From Piper betle (Eukaryota; Streptophyta; Magnoliopsida; Piperales; Piperaceae), in NCBI GenBank assembly GCA_033002965.1, contig JAURVB010013580.1, positions 124,001 to 188,000 on the forward strand: a DNA stretch of 64,000 bases, written 5' to 3'. A model generated the notes under the pieces. That model did not search any database. It saw nothing but the letters and a program-made list of their open reading frames with translations, and had not been told where the DNA came from. This document shows, in pieces, positions 11,785-24,265 of the stretch; within the stretch, counting starts at the first letter, position 1; each line of letters begins with the position of its first letter. Position numbers and translations under genes: made by a program.

Positions 11785-14082
11785 GTTATTATTGCATATG
11801 CAATAAACATGTGTTTATCTCCACCTAATTAAGGGTCCAAAGAGGGAGTGTTAGTGGGCTGGGCTCTTTTTACAATGTTTGCAGCGTCCACTCATTGACA
11901 ATTGTGTAGCCAATATTAATCATTTGATAAAATCCAATATTAAGTGGGACATAATAATGACCAAACATTGGCAATCATCTGACGTTTGTGACATTGTTTC
12001 AACGATGGCTGCTGTTTGGATGAAAATTATATGAACATTTTATATTATAAAGAATGTTCGAACAATTAGATTACATTATTAAATTTATGCTGATCAAATG
12101 ATGAATTAAAGACACAGTACTAGTCTCAATTGTCTGCTAATCAAGTTCATATTAACTTGATATAGAATGATCCTTATGTTGCTTTTATTAGTCATGTTTA
12201 ATAGGGTTCGGTTTTAAATGATCAACGTTTACGGAGGAAATATCATTCTTTGTAAAACAAAAGTGCAAAATAGCAAAATTTTAGAGCTTTCATAATAATG
12301 TCATAATAAGAAGAAGGCAGCTAAGTACTGTTGACGATGGCTATTTTCTAATTATTAAGGCTGCCTAACTTGAACCCCGAGTCTGCTAAAAGAATTAGGA
12401 TTTCGAATCAACAAGCCCATTCATGTATGGGCTTATATTGGTAGGAGATAGGCCCATGTACAACCCCAGGTCATAAGATCATGAATAATGCTTTAGACAT
12501 GCTACTCATGAACAATATTGCATTTCCTATTATTATATATATACATACATTGTTATGTAAGGTGTGATTGATGTAATTATGATCCATTTTTTGTTAAGGT
12601 TTTAGGGCTAAAATTAACCGGTTTTGGGTAATAATAATGAACAATAAATTGTTCATGGTTTTGCCTGCATGTCGTGATATTTATGCTATTTTCGACTTCT
12701 CAAATAATATTTACCGATCAAATTAGATTTCCTTTGTTTATCTTATTTATATATAAAAAAATTCGAAAATTTTGTGATGGCATTTGCATGACTTTTCTCT
12801 ATGTATATTGCTATAGTCAAAAGAAGTTTATAATTAATATACACAGAGCAATATGTAGTACTTAATCCACCAGCTATATATCTTTGGACGTGTTCCTCAG
12901 TATTCGCCCTCCAAAGTTGTCATGTAGATAAGGTCGTCCTTCCATTCTCTTCCTCCTTTAAACAAGATCATTCCCAGCCCTTTAATAGTATCGATCTTGC
13001 TTTTGCCTGCTTTTATCAAAGTTATTGCAATTGACGATGGAAAAATACCACAATTGGGATCAAAAGCTAGTCCTAAAGCCAAATGTACGTAACCAGCATG
13101 TCACATGACAAAATTGCAGGTTATATACAGCAAATGCCATGCAAAGCCTACACAAAAGAGGACCATATATGAGCTTCCTTCTTCCTTTTTTCCCCTCTCC
13201 GTCACCTTTGTCATATTGCAAAGTTAAGACCCTCTTTGCTCGATAAAAGAATGATGCAAAAGAGATGGAATAATATCCAGCGGTCAAAAGAAAACCAACA
13301 CTAGTGCTCGTTGCAGTGTAGTGTTATGTGTCCATGACGCAGAAAAGCTTACCTGCACACCATCTTGATAGAAAGTAGCATTTAAAAAGAAGGAATTCCA
13401 TGGACTTTATGGCTCTTTGTGTCCTTTGCATGGGCATATAAAAGGTTTCTAATTGCATGGCTGCAAAATATAAGTTTGGGAGTGTTTTATATATGAGCTA
13501 TCGGGCTCGTGTGTGTTGAGTTTGCTTTATAAAAGTTTTGGCTTTCTTCTACCTTTCTATAGATGTAGTTGGCAAATGGTATCCCAAAGCTTTGCATGCA
13601 TGTCTGGATAAGGGCTAATATAATGGGAAGTGACCTCATATTATCCATTGTTGATGCTAACAAAAGAAGCTAGCTTTACTCCTGCGATGATGTAAAATGG
13701 TCTGAGCTATTGTTACTGCATATGTAATATATACACTCTTGGTACTGTCTAGACAGAAAGCAAGAGTATGCACGTTGTTTAATTGCTAAGAATCAACCTT
13801 TCACTCAAACCACTAATTTACAAGTTTAAAAAATCTTTTTTTATAGCTTTGGACTATTGTGTAATTTGAAGGGGCATACAAGAAGAAAAATATGATTTTC
13901 ATTATTTGATTACTATAAGCTGAATATGAACATATATTGATACTCAACTCTAATTCAGCTCATACAGAATCCTACCCGATGTTTACAACGACTCAAACAA
14001 ACCAATGTCCCATTACCAAACGAGAGGCCAATTCTCCAGCTCTAAATATGGTAAAAGACAGAAATTAGTGAAGGTGAGTTTA

Positions 14083-14118
<36 letters not shown>

Positions 14119-14626
14119 CAACCATTGCAAAAATATATATGTAATAATCATTGAAGAGAAGATAATGAATTGATGGTATGTTTGAGCTATTAATATATAT
14201 ACATGCAACCTTTGCAGAGAATGCAATAATATTGTGCCTTGAGACGTGAAACATGAATAAAACAGCTAGCTTAGACCGACCACGGAGGGTTACTCGGAAC
14301 GAAGTGGCCGGCCATTGGATTTAATACATACTTCGAGACCTAGCTAAACAAGTATACCATGCTAAGCAAACTAAAGATTAGACAAGCTTGGATTAGAAAT
14401 TAATTAATGACGCCCCATTGCCATATGAGAAGCCAAATTTATCTCCATATAATATAAAATATATGTGCACATCATACTTAGAAAGTGATGTGAAATGTAA
14501 AATATGCAACCTGTGTCAGATAATGTGTATATTATAATGAGTCCTTGAGAAAACCAAAATGGGGTCACTTAAAACTAAGCGGTAAGCTTTGAATTTGGCG
14601 TCTGGAGCTCTGCCTCTTCCAAACCC
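11785..14626. other. Intergenic, no gene seen
   Basis: This AT-rich stretch holds an (AT)n run at about 14084-14115. Short minus-strand open frames at 12897-13287 have no recognisable motif and no conserved splice pattern. I found no RNA gene. Confidence 0.5.
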
Positions 14627-15513
14627 CGGTTGCAAGAATTGACCGAGTGGAATCGGCCGACTTAAATCGGATCGGCAGCGCGCCAATCTAATTTCGTGAC
14701 CGAATCGGTCGGCCCCAAATCGGGCTCCGAATTGGGCGATTTCGCCCAATTCAGACCGATTTAACTCGAAATCGGAATTAGCCGATTTAAATCGGAATCG
14801 GTTTTTTAATAAATTACTAAAATACCTTGGGTATGATTTTTATTAAATTATTTAAGCATAGGTAAAATAGTAATTTAAATTTTAAAAACCTAAAATCATA
14901 CCCATCTCCCCCGCTTCTGCCGTCGCGCTCGCTCTGTCGCCCTCCGCCGCACTTCCACCGTCCGACCTCAACTCCGCCCGACCTTCCGACCATGCCCCCA
15001 CCATTCGACCTCAGCTCCGCCCGACCTGCGGATTGTGCTGTGGAGCGTAAAGGAGAAGAGTTCGGGTGGAATCGGCGGCCCCCTCCGCCGCGCTTCCGCC
15101 GCCAAACCTCAGCTCCGCCCGCCGCCGCCCCGTTTCTGCCTCCGCCGTGCGTCCCCGACTCCGGGCTCGCCGCCGGTAGGGGTAAAGAGCGGAGGATGGC
15201 ATTCTCGTAATTAAAAGTTGACTCGAGTCTAATTCGAGTCAAAAATAATAATTAATTCTAAATAATTTTTAAAAAAATTTTTTAAAATATTTAAAAATAT
15301 CATAAATTATAATACACAAAATAATATCAAAATAACACCAATACCTAATTTTAATATATTTATATTATGAATTGTCAAATTATTATATATGACCGATTAA
15401 ACTAATTTAGACCGATTCAACTGAACCGATTCTTAGTCGATTCAGACCGATTCCGATTCCAATTCCGACTCCCTGGAAAATTGATTCTGATTCCGATTCA
15501 TGCAACTATGGTA
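14627..15513. mobile_element. Probable non-autonomous element with GC-rich core
   Basis: The left end reads GGTTGCAAGAATTGACCGAG and the right end, reversed, reads AGTTGCATGAATCGGAATC, giving imperfect terminal inverted repeats. Both flanks are filled with AATCGG/CCGATT words in opposite orientations (14655-14800 and 15387-15500). The centre (about 14900-15205) is C-rich and GC-rich and abuts CTCGTAATTAAAAGTTGACTCGAGTC, which closely resembles the arm/core junction of the 9427-11668 element. I could not find a clean target-site duplication. The frames in the centre (for example 14992-15210) look like composition artefacts. Confidence 0.5.
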
Positions 15514-18303
15514 CAAATTTGGCTGGAACATACATATATCTGTCAATTCTCTGTGTATTTGTTAAGTTTTAAGCAAACCTTGCTAGAGTACTTAAATAAG
15601 CCACTTAATTAAAATAGAAAATTGGATAAAAACATAGCAAGGAAAGAGAACACATTGCTCTAGGCCTGCATTGACTTGCAAATAACAAAAAAAAGTATCA
15701 ATTTAATACAAGTTGCACGACAGTCGGCTACTGTTTTGTATCCTTTATGAAGTGTTCTTCTCCCCGTTGAGACTTGAACAGTCACAAGACAATATTCAAA
15801 TTAATTATTCCATAGAGGTCAATTCTTGACAAAGAGATTATGTCAAACTCCATTTGTTGATGAATATTGATCAGGTTTGTATCGGTCACCATAATTCTTG
15901 GTGATATTAAGACAACTTAATTAAAGTACTTTTAAATTAACCCTATTTCACAATAATAACAAATATAACTGGTTGCATCCTTGTACTTTTTCCCACATAT
16001 TTGTATATTCATATATTTGTATTTATTTAATATACAGGGGAACTTTGCAGCTTCCAAATCCTAGATGTCTTTTTGGTTGGTTGATAATTAGAGACAATTA
16101 GTTTAAAGGGCGGAACTATGCATAGGTCTACATTGGTCACCGTTAATTTAATTTTGCCTCTATTCGTATTCATCTCATGATTCCTAATTTTATCCTTTTT
16201 TTCTATTCATTAGGTCAATACGAATCACTTATTTTTCACCTGGAATCATGTGCCCGATGGGACTAACATTTTGTCAAAATTCATATCTAGGCGGTGAACC
16301 TAACAGAGAATATTGTGCCAAATTAATGTCTCAAATTAGAAGAGTTTGACCAATAAATACTTTAGAGCGTTAATCCCATGCCGTACAACAACAATGCAAC
16401 TACTTTCTTCACTACTCAACTCAATTAAGTTAAGGGAGTTTCAACATGATCACACGTGTGTGTGTGTACAAATATGATGAATTTGTGTCATTTTTCTAAA
16501 TATGTTACGATAAGATATATATACTTGTCAGTGTGATGTTTAGCCAGAAATTGCGTAGTATGATTTTATATATCATGTATGAAAACACCTAGTGGATACA
16601 AAAGATATTTTAGATAATTTAGAGTCGACAGTAAAATTATTTTTTATATTTAAATAATAAAATCAAATTAATTCAAAGTACTGGAGTGACTCTTGCGTTT
16701 CTGTTACTTGGAGCCTATAATAAAAAAATTTAATCAAAATTTTGATTAGATGTAACCTGGAAAAAGATAATATATTGACCAGACGTAAGGTTCACAGAGC
16801 AACATGACATTTTTTTTGGTTCTCCCCCAGCGTTACATGCACACCCGAATGTGACGATCAAAAGTTTTCTAACTCCTTTCGACGGAACAGTGGCATGTGG
16901 GAGACGTAACTTGGCCCCCCGCTATATCGACTTATGAGGCCACAGCCATGGACGTGGGCCCTACTGTAACGTTTTCATGTGACATGCATGTTGCCCGTCG
17001 GGCCCCACTTTTTTTTTAGTTTTTTTGTTGCAAGTGCCCAATATCATATGGTGGGGTGCCGGGTACGTATTAGGGTGGGTGACAAGTGGGTTTTGTTTTG
17101 GTTGATCATAAGGCCCTTCTGGTTAATAGATATAATAGAAGGGTCCTTCAAATTTTCATTTTGAGTTGGTTCTATCTAATAATTTTTGGAGTCAAACTCT
17201 ATAGATGATTCAGACAATTAAGGCTTGAAACATGATAAATTTGTAAGGTGGGCAAAATTATGCACTCTATTTAGTTGGCTGAGAGCTTACTGATGATATG
17301 GTAATATAAAGAGAGCGCGGTAAATAAATCTGCAAACGATAGTGCATGTTAGTTACCGTTGTTCAGTGGGTCATTAAATATGTTTATTTATAATGTGGGT
17401 AAGCAGATGACCTTGATTTTTTCAGTGTCCAACTTGATTGATCACTCCTTTACTTAAATGGCGTACTCTGCCTTGGACTTCTTTCCAAATCAAACATGCG
17501 GGACATAAAATTGGAGTAAAATACTAAGTTGCCAAACAAAATGTCAAATAATGTTGAATGGGTGAATTATTTTTTAGCAATGCTTATTGCATGTTCCCAT
17601 TATGCCATCGCCATGCATTCATACTGCAACAAACTAAAAGTTATGTATATTCTTTTGAAAAATAGTATCATTTTTTTATTCATCCGCCGTTGTATTCCAA
17701 TTGAATTAAGGATTCAAGGTTTCCCCTAATTATGATTTCCAAATATGATTTTTAGTATGAACGCCGTTTAGTGCTGATATACCCGCGCCACCTATTATAA
17801 ATTAATTTAAGGCAAAGTGCATGCGTCCATAGACAATAATTAAAAAGAAAAATATAAGCAAAGAAATGTCAAATAAGTTGTAGTCCAACATTTGTTGAAA
17901 TTCAATATAGCCAAGACCAAGGATTTCAACAGATTTGCATGTCATGTACCATCACCCACTCCCCATTAGTTTAAGGCTTCAATTTCGGCATTCAGCCAAT
18001 AAAAAATTTAACCAAATACTTTCAACTACATCAAACACTAAGCATACGTCTACATATAAACAACGCCTATCTCCATCACTCACTAACTTAACTTCTAATC
18101 TCTACCTCAATTTTCATAATATTAAAAACAACATATAATATTGTGGTGTGCGTGTAAGAAATCGCCGCCGACATTTCCAAGTCGGGCCATCGTCACTCCA
18201 TGGCCCAATTACGGTTACTGGGCCCTATTTAGGCCCATCGGGCACGTTGGGGGGCCTCGGGGCCCATCTCGTAGGCCCAAGATTCCGACCAAACCGACCG
18301 GAT
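15514..18303. other. Intergenic, no gene seen
   Basis: This is AT-rich with no supported gene. At 18187-18290 there is a dense group of GGCCCA/TGGGCC words just beyond the 3' end of the second thaumatin-like gene. Such words can be promoter elements (Site II), but I found no transcript to attach them to. Confidence 0.45.
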
Positions 18304-19884
18304 TCAAAACGCTGGCAGCCACCGCTGTAGCTGTGCAGCTGTAACGACCAATGTAACCGTGGCAATTAGGGCAATGCTAGGCGACCGGCCGTCGGCGGAG
18401 CCGGCTTGGCCACCGTCGGTGATCACCACTGAGCTGTCTGCCAAACCGGCCGCCTCCTGATGGCCTGAGGTCTTCTTGCTGCACAAGAGATATTCAAAAC
18501 ACATGGAAATCATGGATCATGCAAAATCAACTCATTTACATTGAATTGCTAGAAACCGGTTCGATCCAAACTTGTTCAACCAATACTCTAGTAATCCTTC
18601 ACTTGCTGAATAGTCCCCACTAACCAACAACGAAATGACAAGAAAAAAGAAAGTACATTGGGCTTATATAAAAAATCAACCCTTTAGACCCAATTGATGA
18701 AAATTCATTCCCTAAATATTCACTGGAATGGGAACCAGCAAGATCAGAATATATCATATCTCAGATATTTTTATTGTTGACTCTTTCAACTCATAGTTTG
18801 CTCAAACCTAATGTTCGAACCCGTTCGAGTCAGATTTGAATTAAATTAATTTATTTTATTAATTTAAAATATGTATTAATTATTAAACTAAATAAGAATT
18901 AAGAAAGGTCGGTAGAGGGAGGAGGAGGTTAATTAATTACCTGGAGACGGAGGGACAGAAGGTGACGATGTAGTTGGCGCCGGCGCAGGTGAAGGTGCTT
19001 GTGCCGTCGTCGTAGGCGTAGCTATAAGCCTTGGGGCAGTTATGTTTGAAGAACTCCGAGTACTGGCTCGGCCGGCACGTCGCCGGCGATCCGTACTCGC
19101 CGGCGCAGCAGTACTCCGGCCGGCTGAACGCCGCACAGGCACTCCGGCACCCCACCCCTCCCCGGCAGCCGCCACCCGCAGCTCCGCCGGGCACGCCGGG
19201 TTCAGGTCCACGGCGCAGCCCGTCACGGTGCAGTTTCCTCTGGCGCCGCCCTCCGGCGCCAGCGACATGGGCAGGTTGTAGCCGTCCACCAGGCTCACGT
19301 CGTAGAAGTCCAGCCCGCCGGCGCCGGCGAGGGTGAGCTCGGCGAGGGTCGCCGGTGGCGCCCCGCCACGGCCGGAGCACTCCACTTTGCCGGAGTCGCA
19401 GTCCGCAGTGGAGCAGGTAAACTTGCCTGTCGCCGGGTCCTCCCCGCATCCGGTCCGGCCCCAGAGCCGGCCGGACCAGTTGCTGGGCGCCGACAGCTTC
19501 CTCGACTCTCCTCTCTGCAAGGCGAATCCGGTGGTCTCCAACGGCGCCGTGCCGGCGCCGGAGAGCACCGCCGGCCACACCGTGTATGCGCAGTTGTTGG
19601 TGAAGGTGAAGCTCGCCGCCATAGCTGATCCTGTGATCAACCAATCACCATTATATCAAACTTAGCTATATATGTAAAACACAAAGTATATACGAGCTAA
19701 GAAAGAGCTAGCATCTAATTCAATCAATCACTATTACATTAAACTTAGCTCTCTAAAACACAAATAAGCTCCACGAAAGAGCTAAGAATGCATCAAACTG
19801 AGTACCTGTGATGCAGCTAAAGAAGATCAAGATGATTGTGACAAAAACAAGAGAGCAGCTTGACATTGCTAACTTGTGATCCAT
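18304..19884 (-). pseudogene. Thaumatin-like protein paralogue with a one-base frameshift
   Basis: This is the tandem paralogue of the gene at 4739-7015, with the same structure. Exons on minus are 19884-19806 (signal peptide, MDHKLAMSSCSLVFVTIIL), 19630-18941 (thaumatin domain) and 18478-18304 (C-terminal exon ending in the hydrophobic IALIATVTLVVTAA segment). Reading from exon 1, the frame is correct through [13 protein letters not shown] and then slips within the G-run at about 19151-19163. The continuation [15 protein letters not shown]...[14 protein letters not shown] sits in the neighbouring frame and would restore all 16 cysteines. One missing base explains everything, and the splice phases agree only if that base is counted. 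It is either a genuine recent disabling mutation or a homopolymer sequencing error; reads would decide. As written, the protein loses the second half of its disulfides and its GPI signal. Confidence 0.8.
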
Positions 19885-19940
19885 GGATGGGAATGAGTTA
19901 GAGAAAGGGGGGGGGATTGTGAGGGAGGGGGAGCAGGGGG

Positions 19941-19950
19941 ATTTATATAA
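19941..19950 (-). promoter_or_regulatory. TATA box of the second thaumatin-like gene
   Basis: TTATATAAAT on the minus strand lies about 57 bases upstream of the start codon at 19884. It is followed by a strongly pyrimidine-rich leader (C-runs in the transcript). Confidence 0.6.
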
Positions 19951-22900
19951 TGAAATATTGGAGTGCAAGGTTGGGTGATGAAGGCGTAACAGAATATGTT
20001 AATGTGTTTTTTTTCCTTCATTTAAAATGAAAAACTTTTAGAGATGCATCATCACACTTTAAGTAAACATTAGCAATTGTTGGTTAACATTTAATCTTCT
20101 TGTTGTGAAAGCGTAGATTTCAGCATTGTCGAAAAATTGTTGATGGTTGGTTCAAATGGGTGTGAATACGTCTTTGCGGGTTGATTACTCGAATCGATAC
20201 GAGAACATGTAAAAAAATTGAAATGAAAAAACCTATGATCATCACCTATTTTTGATGAGACAAAATATTACTATGATACTTGCACCATATTTTAAACTTA
20301 GATGAAAATTCTATTTAGGCAGAGTGTTAAATGTCATGCTCGACCATTAAAATTATATCACAAGGACGGTACTATTTTATAAATTGTGAGTGAGATTTAT
20401 TACGTCAACAATGAGGATAAACAAATAGGGTAATATTTAAAAAATTAATACGGAGGGGTGAATTAAAATTCAAACAAAGTGATGAGGTTGAATTAGTGAA
20501 TTTCATTGGTGTGGGGGTGATGAGGGAGAGAGAAAGAACAGAGGCGGCATCACTGGTGCTGAGTAGTAATGCAGCAGCTGCCTAGCTGGGGGCAAGGAGT
20601 GGGAGGGCGATGGGATTACGGACCTTACGGTAGAGGATTAAAGTGACTGTTGGCCGTAATGAATCAATTCTAACTCAAGTGGAATGGACACATGGCTGCC
20701 CTGTGTCCTATACTCATGCCTTAGACATATGCTCTTTTTCTTTTCATTTTTGCTTATAGAGTAATAAAATCAGAGAATAAAAAGAGGGCTCCTTATTTTC
20801 CTTTTTTTAAAGCAAATCATTATTTAACTGTTTTTTATTAAAAGCTTAATGTAACTTTTATAGCCAATTTTCTTCATAAAAATATGAAATTTCAAATAAA
20901 GCCGAACCGTTTAAGTACTGCATGTTACTTTCATTACCAATTAATTAATAATTTTAATGCAATTAAAATATAAATAATGTTTTTTTAAGTAGTATATACT
21001 CTGGCACGAAATCGACATCTATTATAGTTTACTGTCGACAAAATATTTTACATAAAAACAGAAGGACAATCTGACAATATTTTTTGCCTTGAAAAAAATA
21101 ATGCAAAAGGATAATATGTTTGGAAAAAGCAAAATTAAAAGATAATAATAGCAAATTTAAGTTAGTGAGAAAGTGGTAATTAAAACCACGTGGAAGGGCG
21201 GTGGCGCGAAAAATACGTGATTGGCGGCCAGAGAGTATTCAAACAACGGCCACCTGATTCTGTCCCGTGTGGCCGACTACGGTCCAATCTTTTGGGTTTG
21301 GTCTGAACTGCAGTGTTCACGGCGGCCCGAGTTGGGCTGGTCAAACCGGGCGGGTTGATTGGTACTTCGCATAAGAGAAGTGGGCTCCGGTAGGTCCAAC
21401 ATATAGGCCCCGTTATCCGAATGTTTCAACTGCTGGGATCCGGTCCAACAGCCAGGTGGCTGGGAGAAAGGTCTCCTTTCATTCACACTTGGAAGTGAGT
21501 CAGATTAGTTGGTTCTTGCCCCCAATTTTGATTTAGCTTTGGTTTGATGTGTGACCATCGACTTTCTTCGACGCAGACAATACATCCCCAGATACGAATC
21601 TGATATTGGCTTCCTTCTTAAGCAAGCCCGTTTCTTGAAATTTTTCCCCCCAGTCCAATATTTTAATTTAATTAGATTGGTAATTGGTCATCGGGTTTGT
21701 ATTGACCTTGAACTAATCTGCATTAATGAACCATTAACACGATGCTTCGATAGTAGACTCGTTCGACATTTTTCAGAGACATCTTGAAAGGATGGACTCT
21801 TACATAAACGAGCTCAGCCATGATCTTGGGGAAAAGTTGGTTCAACAACTCAAAGACGGCTTCTTGGATACTATTATATATAACCATGGAACAATGAGCT
21901 ATATATGTGGTGTTCTGCATGTTAGAAAGATTGTATGCGGCATGTCAACCAATCATGTACATCATAAAAACTTTCATGTGGCCAGCAAACCAATGACTAG
22001 ATTCTTCCTTTATGCATAAATGGATCAATTAAATACACTAGCGGTCCAGTGAGGAGAAGGTCGTTGACGTGGTATGGATAATATCTTCGCACTTGTTTTG
22101 AAATGCAAGTTAGATGCAAGAGCAGTTAGTGGTTAAACCAAATTTGAGAAATACCTCCCAATATAATTGTCTAAATGCATGTTGGAGAATTTTCATTTGC
22201 AAGCACACTGCTCGCAGGTCTCACCTACAGATGATTTAGTTTAGACCATCATAGTTTTGTTAACTAATTAAGACATCACACTTTATATGTGAAGTTTTTC
22301 TCAGTACTTATTAGACTTTCTACCGCAAAATGAAAGAGACCCACAAGCCAGATTCATTGAAATTCTAGTGAATTAATTTCTATGTGAATTTTTTTGTCCA
22401 TATAATTAGATAATCTTCCACCATCATGGAACACACCTAGTGAAGCAGAACAAACACAGACTTTGACTGGGGTATTGTGTTTCGCCTTCGAAAATATTTT
22501 TGGCGGCGACATTTTGTAACTTCTAGCCTACCTTTTACACGACGACACAAAATCTTTCGTTGCTTTGTATGCAGTTGAATATTAAATTTAACATCGCACC
22601 TCACTAATTAAGCATGATTAGCCAAACCCTAACCAACACTATGCTCCAAATCCCCATGTCTATTTCTCTATGTTGTCTTCTTGTGCATGACAAAGCACGC
22701 TAAATACCAACTTACAAAACCACATAATAGTACTCTGATATTTGAGCCGCCTGCAATTAAACACTTGGTGCCATATAGGTAGTTAATTAGTCTACAGAAA
22801 ACACTGCACAGGACAAAAAATTATCCAAATTAAATTCAATGCAAATTAGGCCCACGAATTTGGGCCCCAGATTTTTTAGGCTGACTCAAACCTAAGAAGG

Positions 22901-24219
22901 CTGCGTGGTGATTTGGAGGGCTGCCAACGTTCCAATGGGCCCATGTTGATTGGAGATCTCTTGTCTAGGAGATAGCCAGCATGATGGTGTAAGGGTGACT
23001 CGGCCCATGGCCCCATTGTGGGCCTGGGCCTTGCTCTGGAGGCCCGTCTTTACACGTCGATTTTGCCGACACCCACATGTTTGCTAATTTTTTTCTTGAA
23101 TGTGGACATCTTAGTGGGCCCAAATGGTCCCGCATTTGTCCTTAATTTGACTATCTTTTCCCAAGAAAAATGTAATTATCAATTGAAAGGTTTATAAGTA
23201 GTAGTTTGTGATTCATGTGGTGCAAGTATTTGACAAATGGATCATGTTAGCCACTAAATTTGAAAAAAATTAAAATACATTAGGAAGGATGAATGAAAAG
23301 ATACCCACCAAATCTTAATGAGTGGTTTTTGCGTGTGATTAAGAGATCAAAATTGCAATCTCCCGATTGAAATAAAAAACATGAAATAAGTGGTCTGGAG
23401 ATAATGTGCATCCTTTGTTGGTTGAATCTTGTTACGACGGATTTTATTGTAACACAAGTGCTACAACTTTACAATATATAATTTGGCAATGCAAACTACC
23501 TTGGGGATCGACCTACTAATCAAGGTGTATATCTTTTTTAATCATATTGTTAATATTTATTTTATAACACTAATCATTAATTGGTTGCACAATTAGTTCG
23601 ATGTAAGGATGAGTTCAGGTTGGGTATGGATTAGATATGGCCATATCCGAACCTGAGTCCGACTAAAATCCTAAAATTTAAATTCAAATCCAACCCGAAT
23701 AAGAAGATTATATCTATTTTTTAACCATATTTATATCTGATCCTATCAATGAAAATAATATAAAAATATTTAAATATAAAAATAGATAAAATAATAAAAA
23801 ATATTATTTATAATATTTTAAAATAAAATTTTATAAAATATTTGTTATTCATACGGATCACCCTAATCTATATCTAATCCAAATATTTTTTTTGACATAT
23901 TATATATCCGTAAAACCCAAATCTGAATCTGATTCGGAATTACTTTGGATTAGATATAATTGGACGGATTTAGATTGGAGTCTCGGTCGGTGAATATCAA
24001 AACCTTCGATGAAAATAAAAATCTTTAAAGACAAATGACAGGGCCATTTCTTATCAAATTAGAGGACAAAAGCATGCATATTTAATGCCTCCAATCATAA
24101 GCATAATTATATAAGGAGGGATACCTCAAATAACATATATTACATGCAAAATCACTTGATGGTCTCATTTGATGTGACACTTAATTTGGCTTAATACAGT
24201 GTAGACATTTTTTTTATGT

Positions 24220-24265
<46 letters not shown>

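Noticed and set aside
11102..11828. Open frames of up to 159 codons in the G-rich arm
   Set aside because: Same artefact as the left arm; one frame even runs into the (TA)n microsatellite as repeated Ile-Tyr.
14817..15242. Open frames in the GC-rich core of the 14.6-15.5 kb element
   Set aside because: They are low-complexity, frames are open on both strands, and no domain is present.
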